Assembly (NCBI GenBank): GCA_030374735.1
Contig: JASCIV010000675.1
Location: forward strand, 1-14,702
Origin: Gracilaria caudata
Lineage: Eukaryota; Rhodophyta; Florideophyceae; Gracilariales; Gracilariaceae
Reading direction: 5' to 3'
Length of the DNA stretch: 14,702 nucleotides
The notes below the pieces were generated by a model, which worked only from the letters and a program-made list of their open reading frames with translations, made no database searches and was not told where the DNA came from. Position 1 is the first letter of the stretch. Every line of letters begins with the position of its first letter. The position numbers were made by a program, and so were the translations under genes. This document shows, one piece after another, positions 8,977-14,702 of the stretch.

Positions 8977-9007
8977 GGTGTTCCAAAATACCCTGATGTG
9001 GAAGGTA
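8977..9007 (-). repeat. Right terminal inverted repeat of the MITE
   Basis: This arm pairs without mismatch with 8613-8643. Beyond it the two flanks diverge at once, which places the outer boundary at or just inside the TA. Confidence 0.8.
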
Positions 9008-9609
9008 CTATCTTGTTCCTCTTTACAACATTTGCGTGATTTGGGCCCTGATTTAGCAGACCGCCAGTGCGATCGTTTAGCCATTGCTGGCTTGCCGCAG
9101 GCAACGAGTCTGCTTGGGTGGCTCCACCAAAAAGGCCACCCAGAACCCCACGACCTGACACAGGAACTAAAGATAGCGTCCGCGGATACCATGACCGATT
9201 GGGAAACACTCGGGCAGCGAGATGACGCGGTCCTGGCCTGATTTGGTGTTGATGGCTACGCAAGATAGTCTTTGCGTGAGTAGAATCGTTGCTACGCAGT
9301 GAAGCGTAGGTTGAAAACACTTTTGGTCATATCAGTTCTGAGTTAGAACTGCGTAGGTGGCTACATTTGAATTTCAAATATTGCAAGGGCAGCCCAAACG
9401 GGAAGAAGATTCTCAGCAACGGTCTGAGTCAGACAGAAAGCCCGGACACCGCACCATCTGCTAGTGTCCGGAGGCATTCACGGGGGAGTATCCCGTCTCT
9501 CGTGTCTGCTCCTTCTGGCTTTGCCCCCTGCGAACGCCCGACTACCGCGATACTGCGTATCTTCTACCTGTCCTGATCAACATTTAGGCAGTAATTCTCT
9601 CCCTTCTCA

Positions 9610-9650
9610 TTACACATGAAGCATCGAACGGTTCGATGCTTCAAGTGTAA
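9610..9650. repeat. 41-nt near-perfect palindrome
   Basis: Two 20-base arms (9610-9629 and 9631-9650) surround one central base and pair with a single mismatch. The core GAAGCATCGAAC faces GTTCGATGCTTC. It could extrude as a cruciform or form a hairpin with almost no loop if transcribed. No T-run follows it, so a bacterial-type terminator is not suggested. Confidence 0.6.
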
Positions 9651-9768
9651 GAACCTTAATCTTTCATCGAACTATTGCCGTCGTTCAACGCAGATCATCC
9701 CAGCAGCCATTGCACAGTCCTCGTACCCCAGCACCAGTCGTCGGTTGCTCGGACTTCAGAGCGGTATA

Positions 9769-9820
9769 TCTTGAACTGTATAATCAAAAGCAATACAGCT
9801 TCAAGATCAAGAAGGATGAG
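9769..9820 (+). pseudogene. Duplicated coding-like fragment, copy A
   Basis: The frame through this segment reads LELYNQKQYSFKIKKDEG and lies in an open stretch of about 85 codons with no ATG, ending at a TGA at 9875-9877. A second copy of the core lies at 10181-10230, sharing 19 identical bases (9785-9803 with 10199-10217) and, at protein level, LY(N/D)QKQYSF. Conservation across amino-acid-level changes hints at a once-coding source. I do not recognise the protein. Confidence 0.25.
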
Positions 9821-10006
9821 GGACGAAGTCCTTATTCTTATCTGCAAATCAAGGGCGCTCTTGTTTGTCACTCATGACATCGTTTTCATCATAAACATCT
9901 CGTATCGATCATCTCCAGAGTCTCTTCCCCTCAACTAAAACCAGACGAAGCATCGCTACTGCTTCGCTGGGCGTAGCTATGAAAAGCGCTCTCAACTTGT
10001 AGTACA

Positions 10007-10041
10007 TACCGCGTGGCCCACGCGGTAACCACGCGGCGTGG
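10007..10041. repeat. Adjacent GC-rich palindromes
   Basis: A 21-nt palindrome (TACCGCGTGG, central C, CCACGCGGTA; 10007-10027) is followed almost at once by a 13-nt one (CCACGC, G, GCGTGG; 10029-10041). Both are perfect. The shared CCACGCGG word allows the two to pair in alternative ways. No function can be assigned. Confidence 0.5.
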
Positions 10042-10180
10042 GTTGCAGCACAGGGTAAAATCAGATATTCGAGATTGTCTCGTTTGCGGAAGAGTACCAA
10101 ACTCTTGTCGAGGCTTTCCTCTCGATGGTGACCATTCTCGCATAGTTTCTGACAATGCCAGATGCCAGGGGATGTTGGTT

Positions 10181-10230
10181 TCTTGGAACCTGTATGACCA
10201 AAAGCAATACAGCTTCAGCAAAAAGGAGGG
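10181..10230 (+). pseudogene. Duplicated coding-like fragment, copy B
   Basis: This copy reads WNLYDQKQYSFSKKEGG and then stops. It matches copy A 412 bp upstream around the shared core, with a short deletion after it. It lies about 45 bp outside the left end of the Harbinger element. No start codon with matching upstream homology to copy A was found, so it is a fragment rather than a gene. Confidence 0.25.
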
Positions 10231-10274
10231 AGGTTAACATTACGTTACTACTACTGACTATAAAAGTGCATTAA

Positions 10275-10289
10275 GGCTTTTTAATTAAG
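10275..10289 (+). repeat. Left terminal inverted repeat of the Harbinger element
   Basis: It matches the right end with one mismatch in 15. The terminus is also self-complementary: GGCTT (10275-10279) pairs with AAGCC (10287-10291) around a TTAATTAA palindrome. A TATAAAAG motif lies just outside at 10259-10266. Confidence 0.7.
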
Positions 10290-10307
10290 CCAAAACCCCG
10301 CCTAGAT

Positions 10308-10391
10308 TTTGAAATAAGGTGGAAAGTCGCCCACCAGCTGTTTAATTACGCAGCAGTCAAAAACTGAAAACGGGGCTTCTTTTGAAATAAG
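10308..10391 (+). repeat. Subterminal repeats TTTGAAATAAG, left end
   Basis: The 11-mer TTTGAAATAAG occurs at 10308-10318 and again at 10381-10391. A third copy sits inverted near the right end at 13039-13049. All three point inward from their own terminus. Subterminal motifs of this kind are where Harbinger Myb-like proteins or transposases bind in characterised elements; binding here is inferred. Confidence 0.5.
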
Positions 10392-10510
10392 CCAGAAAAT
10401 AAGGATGACTCATGAGCAAGCGCCACTAGCTTATCTCTTATCCGACCGACCGACAAATTTGTAGGGCACGATCTCTGCGCGCGCAGCATCTCAGCGTGAA
10501 CGCCATAACC

Positions 10511-11536
10511 ATGGCAACTGATCCAAATCCATCCATGACAGCGGTTCCAAACTCGAGAGAGCCCAACGAACAACCGACACAAACTTCAAACTGCACCACA
10601 GAACCAGAAGTGCAGTCCCCCTTACGTCCTCAACCAGTTTCTGTTTCACCCTCGCCGCGTCAATCGCAACGCTTTGTGATGAACAAAGTGGAAAAGCTGT
10701 GGGTGCTGCGACAACTTATTGCAGAACGTGCACCTGTGCAGAAAATGAAGACACTTGACGCAACATGCGATCGTGTTGCAAAAAGCGTTAAAACACGACA
10801 TGTTACAGATGACACACTCCGTCAAGAGAAGAATATGTATGGTATCTGTTGGCGTAAAGAGTACATGTACCGCATAACAGCTGAAAACGTTCGACATGTA
10901 GTGAACATCGTAGGGGATATAGCAAAGAAGGTGGTGATTGCGTCTGAAGGAGATTGTGAAGGGGATGATGGACCTTTAGCTGCAGCCCGTGGAAGCGAAA
11001 ACGATGCCCAACATTGCCTCGACCAGGCTGTTCTCTACTACAAACACCAAGCATCAAAACGAACACTCACAACAGACGATGACGCAACACGTGCCATGGC
11101 TCGCACTAAAGAATCTCGTGCACAGAAACAGAAACATAAAAGAGAACGGAAGGAACAGTTCGAGGAAAATAAACGCCGTCGTCAGGAAAAGCAAAAAGCG
11201 AAGGAGAAAAGACAAATTGCTGCAGATCTACAGAACCTAAGAGCGCAGACGCGGATCGCGAATGCCGCTAGTGCGAGTGCTTCTCTGCAGCGACGACAAC
11301 TGGAGCAATTCGGCCTTCTGGTTGAGATTTTTGCAAAGAGCAACCAGCTACAGGTCACTCAGCCTAGCACTCCACTTCCGACTCCTCTGCCGGCGGAGCC
11401 GCTGGCAATGGATCCAGACCTGGTTGCCCTCTCTAAACAAGCAGTGCGGGAAGAAACTCCGCGCTCTTCAGAGGCAGCCAGCGGACCCTCGTCAAGTGTT
11501 CAGGAAGAGGCGTTCGATGCTGCTAACGACACTTAA
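10511..11536 (+). CDS. Harbinger Myb/SANT-like DNA-binding protein (ORF1)
   Basis: The protein is 341 residues. I place the start at the ATG at 10511, which sits in AACCATGGC, an excellent Kozak context; the frame opens earlier only at a GTG. Residues 1-50 are Pro/Ser/Thr/Gln-rich and probably disordered. Residues about 57-125 form a helical, Trp-containing segment (KVEKLWVLRQLIAER ... NMYGICWRKEYMYR) that I read as a diverged Myb/SANT-like domain. Residues about 196-240 are very basic and probably coiled coil (RAQKQKHKRERKEQFEENKRRR), also a likely nuclear localisation signal. A helix at 255-282 and a Pro/Ser-rich tail follow. In known Harbinger systems this partner binds the element ends and imports the transposase to the nucleus. 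The family call depends on the neighbouring transposase as much as on its own sequence. Confidence 0.75.
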   Translation: MATDPNPSMTAVPNSREPNEQPTQTSNCTTEPEVQSPLRPQPVSVSPSPRQSQRFVMNKVEKLWVLRQLIAERAPVQKMKTLDATCDRVAKSVKTRHVTDDTLRQEKNMYGICWRKEYMYRITAENVRHVVNIVGDIAKKVVIASEGDCEGDDGPLAAARGSENDAQHCLDQAVLYYKHQASKRTLTTDDDATRAMARTKESRAQKQKHKRERKEQFEENKRRRQEKQKAKEKRQIAADLQNLRAQTRIANAASASASLQRRQLEQFGLLVEIFAKSNQLQVTQPSTPLPTPLPAEPLAMDPDLVALSKQAVREETPRSSEAASGPSSSVQEEAFDAANDT

Positions 11537-11555
11537 TATGGCCATAGGTCATCTT

Positions 11556-11704
11556 CGCGACGCGCGGAGCGCGAAGCGCGAAGTCTTTCGCTACTCTCGC
11601 CTACGGCTCGCCTCGCTGCGGACTTTGCGCTTCGCGCTCCTTCGCTACTCTCGCCTACGGCTCGCCTCGCTGCGGACTTTGCGCTTCGCGCTCCGCGCGT
11701 CGCG
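11556..11704. repeat. Two 54-bp tandem repeats inside 30-bp inverted arms
   Basis: Between the convergent stop codons of the two transposon genes lie two perfect 54-bp direct repeats (11587-11640 and 11641-11694). They are enclosed by arms at 11556-11585 and 11675-11704 that pair in 29 of 30 positions. The right arm overlaps the second repeat. Since each repeat ends in the same 20 bases complementary to the left arm, the arm can pair with 11621-11640 or with 11675-11694. The unit is 18 codons long, so frames stay open through it on both strands; those ORFs are by-products. The block is far richer in G+C than the flanking genes. It might act as a two-way transcript end or be a separate nested repeat. 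Confidence 0.8.
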
Positions 11705-11732
11705 TAAAAGTAATACAAAAGTAAACTTTAGG

Positions 11733-12950
11733 TCATTCTACGTCTTCTTCTTCTTCGCTTTCCTCGCGAAGGGCAAGCTTTTCTTCGTACCGAGAACGCG
11801 GTTGTAGGGCAAATCCTCTTCGGTCAAACTGCCAGTTTGAAAGCATTGCCACAGTATAGTACGCCAAGGGGAATAATTCCTTCTCAAATGGCCACCTTCC
11901 CAGAAAGATACGAAAGCTGTTGTTTATGTAACCGATTCCCCACTCATTAACCATTCTTTGCTTTCCGATGCACTTGTTATATGCGGTCCTGTACATCCAC
12001 GTGGTGCTTTCGTTTCTTTTATAAGGCACAACAAGCTCCCCACTACCAGCGAAGCCCATATCAGCCATTCCATGTTGTTCGGCTGACAGGAATTCATATG
12101 ACTGTTTGAAAACATCCGACGTTGTGTACATATTTCGATCGCTCTCCGCGCCTTTATCAGATACTTCAAGTCGAATAAAACGCCCGTATATATCACAGAA
12201 CACAAGAATTGAGAAAGCATGAGCTTTCTTGTATCCGTCGTATGCTCTTTCTTGTTCACTGTTGTCACCAGGTCTCCAGCGCTTGTTCTTGTTACCATCA
12301 ACAAAAAATACACACTTCGGGAAGCCAATGATGAGGTCTTCCATACTCTCTCGCTCGAGCGCATCGGGCCATCGAATAAGCTTCGGATTAACCTCTTCGA
12401 GGCTCTTAAAAACAGCAAAGAGTGCGTGTCTGAAGTAATTCGAGACCGTTCCCGTCGATATGCCATATCTGTGAGCAGTTCTTTCTACACCAATCCCGCC
12501 TTCGTTTGGCCCCCCGAGTACATCAAGAAACATAAAAAGAATCTCTTTGGTGTCCAAACGTCTTTTCCTTGACACTCGTACTTCTCCTACATGCTCTGCC
12601 CGTACATCCATAGGAGCTTGGAGTCTGTCATAAGTAAGATCGTGTAACGCATCAAATTCAGAACGACTGAGATGAGTCGTCTTATCAAAAAGCGTTACGT
12701 CGGGATCCAGGTTACGTATGCTGTCATAAAGTTTGGAGGATAGCCGTCGTGCATAGCAAGCTTTAGAGCCAGTAAAAGAATGTCCTCTGCCTGGACCTGT
12801 GTAGCTTTCTTCATCGCTCAGCGGCAGACAGGAACTTGTTCTACTCTGAGAGAGTGCAGTGCCCTGCATAACAAGCATGCGGGTGTGTGCTGTTGTTTGT
12901 GTCATTTGCTCAGCCGCGAGCACGGCGAGCAGTAGTTTGTCGCTGATCAT
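11733..12950 (-). CDS. PIF/Harbinger DDE transposase (ORF2)
   Basis: This 405-residue protein is a DDE_Tnp_4-type transposase that cuts and rejoins the element ends. It opens with ATG in GACATGA. Residues about 130-182 contain a helix-turn-helix (VERTAHRYGISTGTVSNYFRHAL). The catalytic domain follows: the first Asp is D218 in CVFFVDGNKNK, the second is D271 in KGAESDRNMY, and the acidic third is E336 in QRMVNEWGIGYINNSFR. The associated ADMGFAGSGELVVPYKR block (D297) is also in place, so every expected landmark is present. The C-terminus is a run of acidic residues (EESEEEEDVE). The length is normal for the family, and there is no stop or frameshift. It converges on the Myb-like gene, with the 54-bp repeats between their ends. 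Activity depends on that partner in known systems. Confidence 0.93.
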   Translation of the reverse strand: MISDKLLLAVLAAEQMTQTTAHTRMLVMQGTALSQSRTSSCLPLSDEESYTGPGRGHSFTGSKACYARRLSSKLYDSIRNLDPDVTLFDKTTHLSRSEFDALHDLTYDRLQAPMDVRAEHVGEVRVSRKRRLDTKEILFMFLDVLGGPNEGGIGVERTAHRYGISTGTVSNYFRHALFAVFKSLEEVNPKLIRWPDALERESMEDLIIGFPKCVFFVDGNKNKRWRPGDNSEQERAYDGYKKAHAFSILVFCDIYGRFIRLEVSDKGAESDRNMYTTSDVFKQSYEFLSAEQHGMADMGFAGSGELVVPYKRNESTTWMYRTAYNKCIGKQRMVNEWGIGYINNSFRIFLGRWPFEKELFPLAYYTVAMLSNWQFDRRGFALQPRSRYEEKLALREESEEEEDVE

Positions 12951-13038
12951 GTCGGTTTTGTTGCGTTCTGGTTCGGAGTGGAGCGCTCATTGCGCTTCAC
13001 AGACAAGGGAACGCGTGGCTAGAGAATAAGAGTTTTCT

Positions 13039-13049
13039 CTTATTTCAAA
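13039..13049 (-). repeat. Subterminal repeat TTTGAAATAAG, right end
   Basis: An inverted copy of the 11-mer found twice near the left end lies 62 bp inside the right terminus. Confidence 0.5.
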
Positions 13050-13070
13050 TTAAGAAATGAGCTCCATTCG

Positions 13071-13113
13071 AGGGCTTATCTGCTAAGGAAAAATTCCTTA
13101 GTTAAAAAGCCCT
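13071..13113. repeat. Right transposon terminus with nested hairpin
   Basis: The terminal inverted repeat is 13097-13111. CTAAGGAA (13083-13090) pairs perfectly with TTCCTTAG (13094-13101) over a 3-nt loop, and outside it AGGGCTT (13071-13077) pairs with AAGCCCT (13107-13113). The last 43 bases can therefore fold as a two-tier hairpin that includes the cleavage end. The left end has a smaller hairpin of the same kind. Confidence 0.65.
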
Positions 13114-13273
13114 ATTGCGTCCTCCGTACCTTCCTTTTTATAGCAAAGCTCCATACACAGGGCAAAACTGATTGATTTGATCTGATTTCTATGAAAAATC
13201 TTTCAAAAACTTGCAATTTCTAAGATTCTGGAATCTTACCATAAAAGTTGGCAGAGTGCCCGTTTTCGCGCAG

Positions 13274-13281
13274 TATAAATA
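13274..13281 (+). promoter_or_regulatory. TATA box before a small ORF
   Basis: TATAAATA is a strong match to the TATA consensus, in DNA where AT-rich words are common. It lies 42 bp before the ATG at 13316, which would leave a very short 5' UTR. Confidence 0.25.
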
Positions 13282-13315
13282 GATAGCAACAATTTGTTTC
13301 ATAAACAGCACAGCA

Positions 13316-13498
13316 ATGCTATATTCAACATTAAAAAAATACGCCGTGTCACACGGCGCATTTCGACATGTTTTTGGTTCTCCAAGAAAATTGGATCAAT
13401 TGAATTCCAATATGTATATTATTGTGAGAGTGCGCACATTTCAAAGTTTGGTGCTCCAAACAACCACACCAACCCAAAAATACAAAAACATTGATTGA
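13316..13498 (+). CDS. Possible 60-residue hypothetical protein
   Basis: The frame begins at an ATG with G at -3 and encodes a basic, Tyr/Val-containing peptide without signal peptide, cysteines or known motif. Its support is the TATAAATA motif 42 bp upstream. A 17-nt palindrome (13342-13358) lies inside it. An overlapping frame at 13294-13494 is similar in length, so chance is a serious alternative. Confidence 0.15.
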   Translation: MLYSTLKKYAVSHGAFRHVFGSPRKLDQLNSNMYIIVRVRTFQSLVLQTTTPTQKYKNID

Positions 13499-14702
13499 AA
13501 AGAAGGTTTCTTTTTTTAGTTTAGAGCGTGTTTCTTTCTTATTTTTGCCCTCATTGGGATTGACGTTCTGACATTTTTAGCTAGAAGGTTTATTAGCCCC
13601 ATTTAGTGCCAGTCCTACATTTATGTACAGTCGGACTTACAGTTGTGTTGCTATTTCACTCGCTTTATTCTTCATTTTTCAAGCGGATCAAAATAAGTAT
13701 AAAATATATTTAAGATTGATCTTTGTGCACAGAATTTTTCTTCTTCCCACATCTTTCAAAATCACGCAATAGGATTTCAAATTGTATTACGGTGCTAAAA
13801 TTCGCAATTGTACATAGGCATTCATAACTAATATAAAATATACGAGTAACAGTTGGTCTTGGCGTAATTTGAAGTATAAGTGAACGAATTGGTTTTTGCG
13901 AAGGATGTTATATGAGAAAAAAAGCTCGAAATTGATTGTGATGCTTAGACTATAAACCTCATATTTTATTTAATTTTTACCTAAGCTTTTTAATGAGGCT
14001 CAAGGAGCTTTGCGAATCCTCTTGCGAAGCTTGCTTCGCAGAGCTCTGATACGGACTTACCGTACATGGGTAAGTTACGGTCAATAGATTTTTTGTCTAA
14101 TAAGTGGTAGTATGACTACTCCGGAAAAATTGTTGTTGTCGGCAGCAATCAATATAGAATTTCTAGAAGTTAAAGCTCACCACTGAAACCTCCCCAGAGC
14201 TTTCCAATAACATGATAATCGACGGTAGTAGGCATTTTTTTTGAGTCTAAGACACGTCTCCTTCCTTGAATTTGGACACATACCCTGAATCCAAATGAAA
14301 TGTCTTGGAAGACGACCTAAGATCTCAATACGGATAACAACACATTGTCACGCTCCAAACGCTCCCCAAGGAGACTTCAACGTTGTGTCTGCATAACTGT
14401 TCGGCATATAATCTGCAATTTTCAAACGAGCTTCCGTTCTGAGTTTTCCAGCGGCCTCTATCTCTCCAAGAACCTCTCAAATTCGCCTCAATCTAGATTC
14501 TGTACAAAGCTATATGTCCTAGCTTTCAAAGCTCTGAGTTTGGACAGAGCTCTTTGGGTGGTTATGAAGCTAGATAAAGATAAGTGCACCTCGTCAAAGG
14601 CAGCCAAAAAATGAGGTAAATATAATCTGCAACTCGTGTCGTATGCGTGTCGCGAAAAGCGACAGCTCATACATTTAACGAAAAAAACGATCCTCATCGT
14701 GC

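Larger units (their letters stand above)
8613..9007. mobile_element. MITE-like element with perfect 31-bp inverted ends
   Basis: The left arm (8613-8643) and right arm (8977-9007) are perfect reverse complements over 31 bp. The outermost pair is TA on each side, so the reading is a 29-bp terminal inverted repeat beginning CCTTCCACATC, flanked by a TA target duplication, as in Tc1/mariner-type insertions. The 333-bp interior is AT-rich, has no transposase frame and contains smaller inverted repeats, for example AACAAAATGT at 8833-8842 with its complement at 8865-8874. It is therefore best called a non-autonomous miniature element. It sits about 250 bp after the dehalogenase stop. The superfamily is inferred from TA and TIR only; perfect arms suggest recent insertion. 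Confidence 0.75.
9008..10274. other. Patchwork spacer with hairpins and relic coding fragments
   Basis: No intact gene is visible. The part 9045-9245 is GC-richer and open on + up to a TGA at 9239-9241; its translation (for example WLHQKGHPEPHDLTQELK) looks protein-like but has no start outside the MITE and no family I know. Hairpins include GGGTGGC near 9116-9122 with GCCACCC a few bases on, CCGGACAC at 9442-9449 with its complement at 9464-9471, and the palindromes listed separately. A duplicated fragment occurs at 9769-9820 and 10181-10230. The region reads as nested debris of mobile or duplicated sequence. Confidence 0.4.
10275..13111. mobile_element. PIF/Harbinger DNA transposon, apparently near-intact
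   Basis: The element spans about 2.84 kb. Its ends are inverted copies: GGCTTTTTAATTAAG at the left (10275-10289) and, read inward from the right, GGCTTTTTAACTAAG (13097-13111), with one mismatch in 15. It carries the two genes that define the superfamily, a Myb/SANT-like protein on + and a DDE transposase on -, in convergent order. Both are uninterrupted. The left flank is TAA, which fits the TWA target preference of the superfamily, but the right flank is CTA, so the duplication is imperfect or the exact end is shifted by a base or two. Both genes being open suggests recent activity. Confidence 0.85.
13112..14702. other. AT-rich region with no clear gene
   Basis: No substantial frame with an ATG and recognisable content is seen; the frame at 14345-14614 starts at TTG. 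Small palindromes occur: CGCCGTGT/ACACGGCG at 13342-13358, TGCGAAGC/GCTTCGCA at 14023-14040, and ACTTACC with GGTAAGT near 14055-14075. A TATA box and a small frame at 13274-13498 are listed separately. Confidence 0.5.

Noticed and set aside
8870..9241. 123-codon open frame on + across the MITE end
   Set aside because: It begins inside the MITE interior and runs through the inverted repeat, so it cannot be one original gene; the part after 9007 is kept only as a possible relic.
9610..9650. Possible bacterial-type intrinsic terminator
   Set aside because: The hairpin has no T-tract and the window is eukaryotic in character.
11533..11807. Repetitive Arg/Ala/Ser-rich open frames on both strands
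   Set aside because: They result from the 54-bp repeat being a multiple of three, with no stop in several frames.
1..14702. tRNA, rRNA or CRISPR features
   Set aside because: I looked for TTCGANTC-type T-arms with matching acceptor stems and for regularly spaced repeats, and found none; TCGAATC at about 7131 lacks the rest of a tRNA.

Overview
The window looks like nuclear DNA of an intron-poor eukaryote. All confident genes are single uninterrupted frames opening at ATGs in acceptable Kozak-type context. They are far apart, with AT-rich spacers of up to about 2 kb and no operon-like spacing or Shine-Dalgarno pattern. Eukaryotic signs are a PIF/Harbinger DNA transposon with its usual two genes, an AATAAA poly(A) signal, CCAAT, G-box and TATA-like elements, and secretory signal peptides. 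An intron-poor alga or other protist fits, but the species cannot be fixed from the sequence.

Layout. 1-1668: no gene I can defend; it holds a promoter-like cluster (two TGACGCAA sites plus a TATA-like box) and an unassigned open frame. 1669-1947: a possible small secreted protein. 2147-3934: a secreted protein with a Cys-containing N-terminus, a Ser/Thr/Pro-rich stalk and an integrin-beta-like von Willebrand A domain. 4506-5444: a leucine-rich-repeat protein without other recognised domains. 5445-7386: spacer with a GC-rich hairpin island. 7387-8361: a secretory alpha/beta-hydrolase of the haloalkane dehalogenase / Renilla-luciferase family with all catalytic residues. 8613-9007: a roughly 395-bp MITE-like element with perfect 31-bp inverted ends including a flanking TA. 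9008-10274: a patchwork of hairpins and duplicated protein-like fragments. 10275-13111: a near-intact PIF/Harbinger transposon with convergent genes for a Myb/SANT-like DNA-binding protein (+) and a DDE transposase (-). 13112-14702: AT-rich DNA with only weak signals.

The three host genes all lie on + but share no evident pathway. The vWA protein and the dehalogenase both enter the secretory route. The transposon genes form a functional pair: in known Harbinger systems the Myb-like partner carries the transposase to the nucleus and the element ends. Between their 3' ends lies a structure I do not recognise: two perfect 54-bp direct repeats enclosed by 30-bp inverted arms.
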